DNA of 64,000 nt from CAZIOH01 sp964540815 (lineage in GTDB: Bacteria > Myxococcota_A > Polyangia > Fen-1088), in NCBI GenBank assembly GCA_964540815.1, contig CAZIOH010000002.1, forward strand, positions 1-64,000, written 5' to 3'. Shown here one piece after another: positions 25,479 to 34,667 of this stretch (position 1 is the stretch's first letter; each line of letters begins with the position of its first letter). The position numbers were made by a program, and so were the translations under genes. The notes under the pieces are model-generated. The model had not been told where the DNA came from. It made no database searches and worked only from the letters and a program-made list of their open reading frames with translations.

Positions 25479-27743
25479 ATGGTTCACATGGACAGCTCCG
25501 GTCCCCTGATCCTGGACGACGTGGCCGAGGGGGCATGGGAGTCCTTCCAGGCGGTGGGGCGTCCGCCCGCGGCGCGTGACCTCACGGCGTGCTGGAGCCG
25601 GGCCCGTGCGCTCGGTGCCCCCGCGCTCGGCGCGCCCCCGGAGGAGCACCTGCTGCGCGGGGAGGCCCTGCGTCTTCGCGCCGAGCCGGTCGAGGTCCTG
25701 CGCTCGCTCGGCGAGCCGGTCATCGCGCGGGTGACGGCGCGCGCGGCCGCCAGCCAGCACGTCTTGCTGCTGGCGGACGCGGAAGGCGTGATCGTCCACG
25801 TGGGAGGCGGCGGCGAGTTCGCGGACAGCGCGCGGCGCCTGCGGCTCATGGAGGGGGCGTGCTGGAGCGAGGCGCTGCGCGGCACCAACGCCATCGGCAC
25901 GGCGGCGGAGATGAACCGCGCAACCACCGTCCGCGGGCGTGCACACTTTGCGCGGCCGTACCATGGCCTCGTCTGTTACGCGGCGCCGATCCGTGGGCTC
26001 GACGGCCTTCCCATCGCGGTGCTCGATGCCACGTCGATGGTCGAGGTCACGGATCCCAGCCTGGCGGTGGCGGTGGCCGAGGCGGCCCTCGCGCTCGAGG
26101 AGATCGTCCGGGTGCGGGCCTATGCCGGTGCGGGCGCCTCGGTGCGGCGGATCGTGTTCAACTCCCTCGATCGGCTCCGGGGACCGGCGGTGCTGGTGGA
26201 GGCGCCGGGTCGGGTGGTCCGCGCCAACCCGGCGGCGCGTGCCCTCTTCGGGGTGGATCCCGTCGGGTCACCCGCGCTCGAGACGCTCGGGTCGTCGTTC
26301 CGGCGGATCCTCGACGAGGCGCGTGGGGAGGGTGGCCGAGGGCATCGCGGTGCCGGTGGCGGTGGCAATGACAGCGACAGCGACAGCGCGAACGCCAACG
26401 CAGACGAGCGCGGAAGCGACAGGATGATCGTCGAGATCGGCCGGCAGAGCTTTCGTTTGCACGGTGAGCCCATCGAGTCCGCCGGGGGCGTCCCGCTGGC
26501 CGTGCTGGTCGAGCTCGAGCCGATCACCCGCACGGTCGTGTCGGCCCGCTCGCCCAGGGCATCCGAGCTCGGCGTGAGCACCGCCACCCAGCCGCTCGAG
26601 GCCGCGCCTGGCGGGGTGCGAAGCGCCGGCGTGGGCGTCGCGGACGCGTTTGCCGCCATCTTTGCCGAGGACGCGGTGGTCATCGAGGCCAAGCGCTGGG
26701 CGCGCCGGCTGGCCGAGAGCGTGGTGCCCGTGATGCTCCTCGCCGAGACGGGGGCTGGCAAGGACCTGTTCGCCCAGGCCATTCACGCGGCGAGCGGGCG
26801 CCGCGCGGGTCCGTTCGTGGCGATCAACTGCGGCTCCGTCGCCCCGGGCCTGCTCGAGAGCGAGCTCTTCGGATACGCGCCCGGCGCCTTCACCGGCGCC
26901 GAACGGGCCGGGCGCGCCGGCCTCCTCGAAGCGGCGCGCGGCGGGACCTTGTTCCTCGACGAGGTGGCGGACATGCCCCCGCCCATGCAGGTCGCGCTGC
27001 TGCGGGTGCTCGAGACGGGGACCTTCCGGCGCGTGGGCGCTGTCCGGACCGAGCACACGGACGCCCGCATCCTGTGCGCGACGTGCCGCGATCTTCCTGG
27101 GCTGGTGGCGTGCGGATCCTTCCGCCCGGATCTCTTCTACCGTCTCAAGGGCGCGACCTTGTGCTTGCCCCCGCTGCGCAGGCGCACCGATGCGGCCGCC
27201 CTCGCAGGGCACCTCCTTCGTGCGCGCGGCCGGGCAAGTGGGGCCGCGGCGAGGGCCTCGGGCCCGCTCGAGCTCGGCGAGGCCGCCGGGCGGGCCATCG
27301 CCGGTTATCCCTGGCCGGGCAACGTGCGGGAGCTCAAGGCGATCCTCGAGGTGGCCCTACTGGTGGCCGAGTCCGAAGGCGCCACCACGGTCGACGCCCA
27401 CCACCTCCCGGCGGAGGTCGCCGCCTGCGCGGGCGCGCGCGGCGCCGCGGTCGCCGGTGCCGTCGCCTCTCCAGGCCTGCTCGGTCCCCGGATGGGGAAC
27501 ACCGAGCCGTTTCACGCCTCGGCGGGGATGGCTGCCGACTTCCCGGACGGCGCGATCACCCACCCCCACGCGACAGATCTTCTGGCCCGCAGCGAGGCCG
27601 CCGCCGCCGAGCGGGCTCTGTCCGAGAGCGCCTGGAACATGAGCCGCGCCGCCAGGCACCTGGGTGTGGCCCGGTCGACCCTCTACCGGATGGTGCGCCG
27701 CCACGGCCTGCGCCCGTCGTCGGTGGCCCTCCCGCGCGCCTAG
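25479..27743 (+). CDS. AcoR-like sigma-54-dependent transcriptional activator
   Basis: 754 residues from ATG 25479 (ATG 25488 also possible). Order: an N-terminal GAF-like sensor (about 75-215, with the SEALRGTNAIGTA segment shared by AcoR proteins), a PAS-like region (about 225-345) broken by a Gly/Asp/Ser/Asn-rich linker, an AAA+ domain and a Fis-type helix-turn-helix (about 712-750). AAA+ motifs: Walker A AETGAGKD (Lys428), sigma-54-contact GAFTGA (469-474), Walker B LFLDEVAD (Asp494), and WPGNVREL near the end. It is divergent from the aldehyde dehydrogenase, which carries a sigma-54 promoter, so that gene is the obvious target. Confidence 0.93.
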   Translation: MVHMDSSGPLILDDVAEGAWESFQAVGRPPAARDLTACWSRARALGAPALGAPPEEHLLRGEALRLRAEPVEVLRSLGEPVIARVTARAAASQHVLLLADAEGVIVHVGGGGEFADSARRLRLMEGACWSEALRGTNAIGTAAEMNRATTVRGRAHFARPYHGLVCYAAPIRGLDGLPIAVLDATSMVEVTDPSLAVAVAEAALALEEIVRVRAYAGAGASVRRIVFNSLDRLRGPAVLVEAPGRVVRANPAARALFGVDPVGSPALETLGSSFRRILDEARGEGGRGHRGAGGGGNDSDSDSANANADERGSDRMIVEIGRQSFRLHGEPIESAGGVPLAVLVELEPITRTVVSARSPRASELGVSTATQPLEAAPGGVRSAGVGVADAFAAIFAEDAVVIEAKRWARRLAESVVPVMLLAETGAGKDLFAQAIHAASGRRAGPFVAINCGSVAPGLLESELFGYAPGAFTGAERAGRAGLLEAARGGTLFLDEVADMPPPMQVALLRVLETGTFRRVGAVRTEHTDARILCATCRDLPGLVACGSFRPDLFYRLKGATLCLPPLRRRTDAAALAGHLLRARGRASGAAARASGPLELGEAAGRAIAGYPWPGNVRELKAILEVALLVAESEGATTVDAHHLPAEVAACAGARGAAVAGAVASPGLLGPRMGNTEPFHASAGMAADFPDGAITHPHATDLLARSEAAAAERALSESAWNMSRAARHLGVARSTLYRMVRRHGLRPSSVALPRA

Positions 27744-27959
27744 GAGCGGGTTGACCGCTCGCCCGAGGGACGACCGCGAGCGGATCTTGCGCTCATGGCT
27801 GCGACGAGGCATGAGGCGTGGCACGGAACACGGAAGACGCGTGGGACGGAGTCGACGCAGACCGAGTAAGGTCCCCCGACCTGGGGATGATCGTCTCTTG
27901 AAGGAAGATCGGAAGATGGGTTCCCCGGGAGCCCCAACCCGAGGACGAGGACGGTGAAC

Positions 27960-29579
27960 ATGGTTGGCAGACCGGCTGGTCGGATCATCGGACGGGGCGC
28001 CGTCGAACACGGCGATGCATGCCAGCTTCGTGGGCACCGGCGGGGAGCCTGGCCACCCATGGCGGTCGTGACCGCCCTGGTCTGCTTGGTCCTGCTGGTG
28101 GGGGCCTGCGCGTCCTCGAGCCCGGGAGCCGGGAGCCGAGGAGGGGCGACCGCCAGCGGGGGCGGTCCGGGGAGCGGCGCCGGGGGCCTCGCAGGCGGGC
28201 CCAAGAGCGGAGGAGGAGGCGGCGGCGGCGGGGTTTCGGCTGGCGCGCTCGCGACCGGCGGTGCCACCCCGATTCCTGGCTCGGGGGGACGGGTGGGCGG
28301 CATCGACGGACTGCTCGGCGCCGGCGGCGGCGGAGGCATCCCGGCGGCGGGTGGTTCGGGGGGCTCGGACGGTGGCGGCGGTGGCGCATCGGCGGCGACC
28401 GGAGGAGCCGGCGTGGCCGGTGCCCCGGCCGCCTCGGGGGGCGTCTCGCCCGCATCCGGGGGGCAGGACGGCGGCGCGGCCGGCGCGGGCACCGGAGGGC
28501 AGGGTCTGCCGGGGAACGGGGGAGGGGTGGGCGGCGCCAGCGCGAGCTCCGGCGGGTCGGTCGGCTCCGGCGGGGTCGCGGGCACGGGCTCGGGGTCGGG
28601 GTCGGGCGGGAGCAGCGGCGCGGGCAACTCGGGCGGTGCGCCCCCGGTGGGCCCGGACGACGGCGATGGGATGTTCACCATCGGCCCCACGTTCACGAGC
28701 TCGCCCGATCTCGCCATGAAGAACGTCCCTCACGGAATGACCTTCAGCTTCACCCTCGGCTCCGCGAGCAGCAACATCTTCCCCGGAACCGACGCGGTCC
28801 TCAACACCCCGAGGACCTTCACGCGGGCCATCCGCGTCTACGTCCCGAGCCAGTACGTCGACGGTGTGGCCGCGCCGTTCATGGTCTCGCAGGACGGCTT
28901 TTACGCCCCGCTGCAAACGGCCGTCGACAACCTGGTCGTCGACCCGTCACCGGCGCGTCGGGTCCCGCCGCTCGTCATCATCGGGGTGGCGGCGGGGGGG
29001 GGCGACGGACCGGGCAGCGAGCGCGGTCTCGAGTACGACACGGTGTCCGATCGATACTGGCGCTACATCACCACCGAGGTCCTCCCGGCGGTGCTGAGCC
29101 ACGCGCCCCTGCGCGCGGCGTATCCCAACTTCAAGCTCACGAGCAACCCCGACGGGAGGGGCGCATACGGTTGCAGCTCCGGGGCTCCCGCCGCGTTCGG
29201 CCTGGGATGGTTTGGCGACTTCAACCGGCTGCTGACGTTCTCCGGGACCTTCGTCGACCTCCAGAGATCCGACGCCGCCACGGAGGCTGCCCATCCCGAC
29301 GGGGCCTGGGACTATCCGAGCATGATCCTCGGCGCCCCGGCCAGGCCCTTGCGGGTCTTCCTCGAGGTCGGGCAGGACGACAACGGGGCGACCACCCCCG
29401 AGTCGCAGCACCTCAACTGGGTGATCGCCAACCGCAACATGGCCGCCGCGCTCGCGACGAAGGGCTACCACTATCGGTTCGTCTACGCCCTCGGGGCCGG
29501 CCACTGCGACGACCGCGTCCGCGCCCAGGCCCTGCCCGACGCGCTCGTCTGGCTGTGGCGCGGCTACGGCGCGAATTGA
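27960..29579 (+). CDS. Esterase lipoprotein (enterochelin/feruloyl esterase-like)
   Basis: 539 residues from the ATG at 27960; a GTG at 27954 and an ATG at 28059 are alternatives, the last giving a tight 17-residue lipoprotein signal. Lipobox LLVGAC (Cys50). A Gly/Ser/Ala linker of about 180 residues (52-235) follows, the longest in the window. The catalytic part (about 236-539) resembles the Fes/esterase D family (PF00756): strand RAIRVYVPSQY, PLVIIGVA, nucleophile region AYGCSSGAPA, Asp in LEVGQDD and His in GAGHCDD. Substrate unknown; plant-type ester linkages would fit the hydrolase-rich context. Confidence 0.82.
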   Translation: MVGRPAGRIIGRGAVEHGDACQLRGHRRGAWPPMAVVTALVCLVLLVGACASSSPGAGSRGGATASGGGPGSGAGGLAGGPKSGGGGGGGGVSAGALATGGATPIPGSGGRVGGIDGLLGAGGGGGIPAAGGSGGSDGGGGGASAATGGAGVAGAPAASGGVSPASGGQDGGAAGAGTGGQGLPGNGGGVGGASASSGGSVGSGGVAGTGSGSGSGGSSGAGNSGGAPPVGPDDGDGMFTIGPTFTSSPDLAMKNVPHGMTFSFTLGSASSNIFPGTDAVLNTPRTFTRAIRVYVPSQYVDGVAAPFMVSQDGFYAPLQTAVDNLVVDPSPARRVPPLVIIGVAAGGGDGPGSERGLEYDTVSDRYWRYITTEVLPAVLSHAPLRAAYPNFKLTSNPDGRGAYGCSSGAPAAFGLGWFGDFNRLLTFSGTFVDLQRSDAATEAAHPDGAWDYPSMILGAPARPLRVFLEVGQDDNGATTPESQHLNWVIANRNMAAALATKGYHYRFVYALGAGHCDDRVRAQALPDALVWLWRGYGAN

Positions 29580-29601
29580 GCCGAGCTGAGCTGAGCTGAG
29601 C
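29577..29601. repeat. Short GAGCT pentanucleotide repeat
   Basis: Four to five copies of a GAGCT-type unit directly after the esterase stop codon. A simple-sequence tract; no gene or terminator is evident in it. Confidence 0.7.
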
Positions 29602-29719
29602 CAATCCAGTCAGCCTCGACCCTCGGCGAAGGCTGCGATGCCCATGCCGACCCCGAGGACGTTCGCCCTGGGGTGCCCGGAATTGCCGTGTCATCGACAC
29701 CTTGGGTGAGCCCTCGGGT

Positions 29720-30110
29720 ATGGGTCTTTCGACCAACGCAGCCGGGGTGAATACCACCGATTCCGCCCGCGAGATTCAGGACCGGGTGGCGTGGCTGGCG
29801 GGGGCCGTCCTCGTCCTGGCGGCCGTGATGGGCACTGGCTCGCTGGTGACGCACCTGGCCAACCACGGCACTTCCCCGGAGAGCGGTGGCGCCGCGCACG
29901 AGCTCCTCCACCTGCTGACCTTGGCGCCGGCCCTGGCGGTTTGGCTGCTCTGCCGCCCACCGCTACGACCGAGCCGCGGCCCTCGCCTGGTGGCGTGCCA
30001 GCCGCGCCAGGGTGGCCGAGGAGCAGGCACGGGTGCTGACGCCCTCCAACGCGACCATGGCCGTCGACCTCCGCGGCCGCAACGATCTGGCGGCCCCGGC
30101 CACCACGTGA
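29720..30110 (+). pseudogene. Small membrane protein gene with apparent frameshift
   Basis: From an ATG at 29720 (upstream TTG at 29702 possible), about 77 residues form a soluble start and two hydrophobic segments (W-L-A-G-A-V-L-V-L-A-A-V-M-G; LLTLAPALAVWLL). Near 29919-29955 the sensible reading moves to the next frame, which continues as RYDRAAALAWWRASRARVAEE, a helical charged tail, to a TGA at 30108-30110. Without the shift the frame would run far into the sigma-factor gene on the other strand. Either a base-calling error, an assembly indel or a true broken gene. No family recognised. Confidence 0.4.
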
Positions 30111-30147
30111 AGGGCGCCGAACCGCATCCTCCCCCGGGCGAGGGGGA

Positions 30148-30726
30148 TCAACGGCGGGGGGCGCTGCACGTGCAGTCGAGGCAGCCGTGCTCGGCGCAGG
30201 TCCCACACGAGCGCGCGACCTGCTTCCGCAAAGCATCGCGGGCGCGGAAGATTCTGACCCCGGCATTGCCGGCGGAGATACCGGCGGCGTCGGCGTAGTC
30301 CTTGACGCTGATGCCTTCGATCTCGATGCGCCGGAGGGCGTCCGCGTACTCGGGCTTGAGGGAATCCGCCAGCCGACCGACACAACTGCAGACGACGCCC
30401 GCCAGCTCTTCAGCGTCTTCACCCCGCGCCTCGAGCTCGGCCGCGAACTGGTCGAGCCGGCGATCAGCCACCTCCTGACGGCGCTGGCGATCGATCACCG
30501 CGTTCCGCAGCACCCGGTAGAACCACCCGACCACCGACTCGCGGATCTCGTCACCCCGATCGAGGCTCCGCACGAACGCCTCCTGCACGATCTCCTCGGC
30601 GATCGCGCGGTTGCCGATTCTCCGTTCCACGAAGCGGAGAAACTCACGGTGGTTCGCAACCAAGAGCTCGACGCCCGGCTGAGACAGGGGTCCGGTCCCG
30701 GTCGTATCTGACGCGTCTCCGCTCAT
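30148..30726 (-). CDS. ECF-type RNA polymerase sigma factor with Cys-rich tail
   Basis: 192 residues from ATG 30726 (ATG 30747 would add seven). Sigma-70 region 2: FLRFVERRIGN, AEEIVQEAFVRSLD and VGWFYRVLRNAVIDRQR; region 4: a KPEYADALRRIEIEG segment, then VKDYADAAGIS and AGVRIFRARDALRKQV. After region 4 comes a tail with Cys174, 177, 182, 185 and 187 (CGTC, HGCLDCTC), and there is an inner Cys113-x-Cys115. Such tails suggest metal or redox control. No anti-sigma gene is visible beside it; the flavoprotein remnant is divergent 170-190 bp away. Confidence 0.9.
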   Translation of the reverse strand: MSGDASDTTGTGPLSQPGVELLVANHREFLRFVERRIGNRAIAEEIVQEAFVRSLDRGDEIRESVVGWFYRVLRNAVIDRQRRQEVADRRLDQFAAELEARGEDAEELAGVVCSCVGRLADSLKPEYADALRRIEIEGISVKDYADAAGISAGNAGVRIFRARDALRKQVARSCGTCAEHGCLDCTCSAPRR

Positions 30727-30918
30727 GCGCCGACGCCAGCATGCCACCTCGTCGGCGATCGGCCAAGGCGTCCGAGAGCGCGGGCTTCGACGGTCGCGCG
30801 AGGGTCCTCACCCGGTGCTCGGCGCTGCCTCTCGACGACCCACGCGGACGCGGCGATGGCGCGCAAGGACACCTGTTCGGGACGATGTGGCCCGAGTTTC
30901 CAAAAGGGAGGCAATGTC

Positions 30919-31269
30919 ATGAGGAAGAATCACACCGTCATTTCCATTCTCGTCGGCCTGGTCGTCACGCGCGACGGGACGACGCCCTCCGAGTTCCGGC
31001 GGATCGCCCGCGAACCGCTCCGACCGTACGACGTGTCGTTTCGGGAGGTCCCGGTGGAGCGCATCGAGCCCATCGCGGACGACGGCCTCTCGGTGAGGCT
31101 CGGTGGCGGTGAGCTGGTCAGGTGCCGCCGCGTGCTCCTCGCCGCGGGACTGGTCGACGTCCTGCCCGATCTCCAGTCTGAGGTGCGAGCCAGTCGGGCC
31201 AGGGTTGCCGAGGGGCGTCATCCGGGCCCGCCAGCCGGGATACTTTCTGTGTTGCACTTTTATAGGTAA
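30919..31269 (+). pseudogene. Thioredoxin-reductase-like flavoprotein remnant
   Basis: 116 residues behind a good GGGAGG. Residues about 15-85 match the middle of thioredoxin-reductase-like enzymes: G-L-V-V-T-R-D-G-T-T-P-S-E-F-R-R-I-A-R, then alternating strands, and RRVLLAAGLVDVLPDL. Both the N-terminal GxGxxG FAD site and the NADPH domain are missing, and the last 35 residues look random. So this is an internal fragment, now with a start and ribosome site by chance or selection. It may once have belonged to the regulon of the adjacent Cys-rich sigma factor. Confidence 0.6.
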
Positions 31270-31280
31270 TGACAAATACT
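31252..31280 (+). promoter_or_regulatory. Candidate promoter for the riboswitch-subtilase transcript
   Basis: TTGCAC (31252-31257), 17-base spacer, AATACT (31275-31280) in the most AT-rich stretch of the area. Transcription would begin near 31287, a few bases before the aptamer. Confidence 0.4.
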
Positions 31281-31302
31281 AATTCCTGTCAGTAATAATC
31301 TC

Positions 31303-31372
31303 TCGACAACGGCAAACCCCGGGCGACCGGGGGACGCAAAGCCACGGGACTCTCCGAGTCAGCCGGGTTTCC
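31303..31372 (+). ncRNA. Cyclic-di-GMP-I riboswitch (GEMM-I)
   Basis: All conserved blocks are present in order: GGCAAACC (31311-31318); hairpin CCCCGG-GCGA-CCGGGG (31317-31332) with a GNRA tetraloop; GGGACGCAAAGCC (31331-31343); hairpin GACTC-TCC-GAGTC (31348-31360); and the closing AGCCGGGTTTCCG (31361-31373). The ribosome site GAAGGAGA of the downstream subtilase starts where the aptamer ends, so c-di-GMP binding probably governs translation initiation, although a transcriptional effect cannot be excluded. The sign (on or off) cannot be read from the sequence. Confidence 0.93.
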
Positions 31373-31384
31373 GAAGGAGACATC

Positions 31385-34300
31385 ATGGAACGCTTCAAGA
31401 CCGACCGCGCTCGCCGACGTTTCTCGTCCTCGCACCGCGTGGCTCACCCGTGGCGCGGCCTGGCGCTCGGAGCCTGCGCGCTCTTCGCCGGAGCCTGCGA
31501 CGCCCCCCCCGACGCCGCCACCGACGAGCTCGGCTCCGCCGGTCGCTCCGGGGGGGCCGCCGAGGCGCTCGCCGCCCTGCCGGCTTCCTCCGCGGCGGTG
31601 GCGTCCACCGCATCCACCGCCGCCGTGGTCGCCGCCGCGTCCGCGGGGCTGCAGCTCGGCGCTCCCACCCGGCTGCCCGCCGCCGCCAAGATCGATTCTC
31701 GCTTGCTGCCCACCGAGCAGTCGAGCGCTCCCGGCGAGGTCATCCTCCTCCTCGAGGAGGCGGACCTCCCTCCGGTGGCGGGCGAGCCCGCCGCGCCCAT
31801 CTCCGGCGTCCAGCCTCTCGATGCCCGCATGCGCGCCTTCGCGTCGCGCCTGAACCTCGCGAAGGCGAGCCTGCTCGGGCGGATGGCCGGCGAGCGCCTC
31901 GCCACCGTGAAGAGCTTCGAGAACCTGCCGGCCATGCACCTGCGGGTCGATTCGGCCGAGGCCCTGATGGCCCTCGCCGGCGATCCGGCCGTCGCCCGCA
32001 TCGTCCCCAACGAGCAGCTGACCCTCCTCACGGATCCGGCGGATCTCACGCTCATCAACCAGCCCAAGGCCGCCGCCGCCGGCAAGCTCGGCGCCGGGAC
32101 CACCGTGGCCGTGCTCGACACCGGCGCCGACTACACCCGGGCGCCCTTCAATTGCACCGCCGCCGGAGCGGCCGGGTGCCCCATCGTCTACGCCGCCGAC
32201 ATCGCCGCCCAGGACAACAGCCTCGACGACAACGGCCACGGCACCAACGTGTCGGGCATCGTCCACTCGGTCGCACCCTCGGCCCAGATCGCCGCCCTCG
32301 ACGTGTTCACCGGCAGCGGCGCCTACACGACCGACATCATGACCGCCATCGACTGGACCATCACCAACAAGGCCAAGTACAACATCGTCTCGATCAACAT
32401 GAGCCTCGGCGGCGGAGTGTCCACCACCACCTGCCCGACCGACGCCCTGGCGGTCAGCATCGCCAAGGCCCGCGCGGCCGGGATCCTCTCGGCGGTGGCC
32501 TCCGGCAACTCGGGCACCACCAACGCCATCTCGAGCCCGGCGTGCTCCCCCGACGCCGTGTCGGTCGGCGCCGTTCACGCCGCCAACCTCGGCGGCTTGC
32601 AGTGGTCGACCTGCGGGGATGCCACGACCCAGCCCGACCAGATCGCCTGCTTCTCGTGCTCGTCGTCCTTCCTCACCGTGCTCGCCCCCGGCGTGCAGAT
32701 CACCGCGGCCGGCATCACCATGTCGGGGACCTCGCAGGCCACCCCGCACGTGGCCGCCGCCATCGCCGTCCTGCGCTCGGCCTTTCCGTCCGAGTCTCCG
32801 ACCGACACGGTCACCCGCCTCACGACCTACGGCGTGCCCATCAAGGACCCGCGCAACGGCATCACCAAGCCCCGCATCGATCTCTTCGCCTCGCTGAACG
32901 GCGCGGCCGCATCGCCCGCGCCCACCGCGCCAACCGCCGGCCCGGTCGGGACCGTCTCCCTCAACGCCGCCGCCGCCTTCACCAAGACCGCGGCCGTCAC
33001 CGCCACCCTCACGACCACCTCCGGCACGGCCACCCAGGTGTGCCTCGGCGAGGCCTCCACCTGCACCACCTTCGTCCCGAGCGCGGCCTCGCTCGGCTTC
33101 ACGCTCTCGGCGGGAGATGGCAAGAAGACGGTCAATGCGTGGTGGAAGAACGCGGCGGGTACCGTCAGCGCCGCGCCGGCCACCGCCTCGATCGTCCTCG
33201 ACACGACCGCCCCCGTCGGCGGGGCGCTGACCGCGACGGCCACCGGCCTCCAGGCCGCCTTCACCTGGTCGGGCTTCACCGACGCGGGCTCGGGGATGGG
33301 CGGGTACCGGCTGGTCACTGGCACCAGCGCCGCCATCGCGGCGGGCTGCCAGACCGGCACCGTCGCCTACGAGGGCACCGCCACCACCTTCACCCAGACC
33401 CTGACCGCGGCCGGCACCCTCTATGCGCGCGTCTGCGGCAAGGATGCCCTCGGCAACATGAGCGCAGGCAGCGCGGCGTCGGTGGTCCTGACCGCTCCGG
33501 TGCCACCGGCCCCAGTCGGGACCATCGCCCTCAACGCCAAGGCCGCCTTCACCAAGACCACGGCGATCAGCGCGACGCTGGCTGTCACCACGGGCACGGC
33601 CACCCAGGTGTGCCTGAGCGAGGCCTCCACCTGCACGAGCTGGGTCCCGAGCACGAGCGCGCTCGCATTCACCCTCTCGACGGGGGACGGCAAGAAGACC
33701 GTCAATGCCTGGTGGAAGAACGCCGCCGGCGCCGCCAGCGCGTCGCCCGCCAGCGCCTCCATCGTGCTCGACACCACGGCGCCCGTCGGCGGGACGTTGA
33801 CCGCGACGGCCACCGGGCTGCAGGCCGCCTTCACCTGGTCCGGGTTCACCGACGCGGGGTCGGGCATCGCGGGCTACCGCCTGGTCACCGGCACCACCGC
33901 GGCCATCGCGGTGGGCTGTCAGTCCGGCACCGTGGCCTACGAGGGGACCGCGACGACCTACACGCAGACGCTGACCGTCGCCGGGGCCCTCTACGCGCGC
34001 CTTTGCGCCAAGGATACCCTCGGGAACATGAGCGCGGGCAGCGCGCTCACCGTGACCCTGGCGGCCCCTCTGGCGCCGACCACCCGCTCGGCGGTGCTGG
34101 TCGGCTCGGACAGCACGACCCAGGCCGGCAACCTCACCGGCGGGACCGCATACAACGACGCGTGCCCGGCCGGACAGGTGCTGACCGGGCTCGGAGGCAG
34201 CACGTCCACCACCACCACGGCGGCGATCAACCGCCAGATCGCCGGGCATTGCGGGGTGCTCCAGATCTCCGGCGCGACGGTGACAATCAAGGCCGGCGCG

Positions 34301-34642
34301 ACCCTGCCCACGCGCGGCGCGGCTGGGCCCGCACCCTTTACCCGCGACTGTCCCGCCAACCAGGTGGTGGTGGGCTACTCCGGGCGGGCCGGGCTGCTGG
34401 TCGACCAGATCGTGCTCACCTGCGCGCCGCTGTCCTCCACGGCGAGCGCGACGACCGGCGCGGCGCTGTCCGTCGGCGCCACCACCTCGACCGTGTCCGC
34501 GGTCGGGGGAACGGGGGGGACGGCGTTGACGCCGGTGCAGTGTCCGACCGGCGAGGTGGCCACCACCACGCGCCTGCGTGCCGGGGACAACCTCGACGCC
34601 TTCGGGCTCGCCTGCGCCAAGCCCACCGTCGCCGCGAACTGA
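31385..34642 (+). CDS. Secreted subtilisin-like serine protease (S8) lipoprotein
   Basis: 1,085 residues; ATG five bases after GGAG. Lipobox LFAGAC (Cys38). An inhibitor-I9-like propeptide (about 115-220, ending AVARIVPNE) precedes the S8 domain with Asp245 (VLDTGAD), His285 (NGHGTNVSG) and Ser447 (SGTSQATPHV). Then two near-identical 190-residue Ig-like units (about 521-710 and 711-895) and a C-terminal jacalin-like region with C-P-A-G-Q-V-L-T-G-L-G-G and GYSGRAGLLVDQI. Probably surface-attached and auto-processed. Placed under a c-di-GMP riboswitch, it is expected to act in the switch between motile, attached or developmental states, for example in trimming adhesins or matrix. Confidence 0.93.
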   Translation: MERFKTDRARRRFSSSHRVAHPWRGLALGACALFAGACDAPPDAATDELGSAGRSGGAAEALAALPASSAAVASTASTAAVVAAASAGLQLGAPTRLPAAAKIDSRLLPTEQSSAPGEVILLLEEADLPPVAGEPAAPISGVQPLDARMRAFASRLNLAKASLLGRMAGERLATVKSFENLPAMHLRVDSAEALMALAGDPAVARIVPNEQLTLLTDPADLTLINQPKAAAAGKLGAGTTVAVLDTGADYTRAPFNCTAAGAAGCPIVYAADIAAQDNSLDDNGHGTNVSGIVHSVAPSAQIAALDVFTGSGAYTTDIMTAIDWTITNKAKYNIVSINMSLGGGVSTTTCPTDALAVSIAKARAAGILSAVASGNSGTTNAISSPACSPDAVSVGAVHAANLGGLQWSTCGDATTQPDQIACFSCSSSFLTVLAPGVQITAAGITMSGTSQATPHVAAAIAVLRSAFPSESPTDTVTRLTTYGVPIKDPRNGITKPRIDLFASLNGAAASPAPTAPTAGPVGTVSLNAAAAFTKTAAVTATLTTTSGTATQVCLGEASTCTTFVPSAASLGFTLSAGDGKKTVNAWWKNAAGTVSAAPATASIVLDTTAPVGGALTATATGLQAAFTWSGFTDAGSGMGGYRLVTGTSAAIAAGCQTGTVAYEGTATTFTQTLTAAGTLYARVCGKDALGNMSAGSAASVVLTAPVPPAPVGTIALNAKAAFTKTTAISATLAVTTGTATQVCLSEASTCTSWVPSTSALAFTLSTGDGKKTVNAWWKNAAGAASASPASASIVLDTTAPVGGTLTATATGLQAAFTWSGFTDAGSGIAGYRLVTGTTAAIAVGCQSGTVAYEGTATTYTQTLTVAGALYARLCAKDTLGNMSAGSALTVTLAAPLAPTTRSAVLVGSDSTTQAGNLTGGTAYNDACPAGQVLTGLGGSTSTTTTAAINRQIAGHCGVLQISGATVTIKAGATLPTRGAAGPAPFTRDCPANQVVVGYSGRAGLLVDQIVLTCAPLSSTASATTGAALSVGATTSTVSAVGGTGGTALTPVQCPTGEVATTTRLRAGDNLDAFGLACAKPTVAAN
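32945..34066 (+). repeat. Two tandem 570-bp repeats coding Ig-like units
   Basis: The first unit begins at 32945 and the second at 33515, exactly 570 bp (190 codons) apart, with strong identity throughout (for example both contain GDGKKTVNAWWKNAAG and LQAAFTWSGFTDAGSG). An internal duplication in the protease gene. Confidence 0.88.
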
Positions 34643-34667
34643 CCGAACCAACTCGGTCCCTCAGCAC

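Noticed and set aside
27861..27880. A TGGCAC word upstream of the esterase as a sigma-54 promoter
   Set aside because: The required GC at the -12 position is replaced by GG.
31289..34651. A 1,120-codon minus-strand open frame over the subtilase
   Set aside because: Low-complexity composition and full overlap with a well-supported protease gene and riboswitch.
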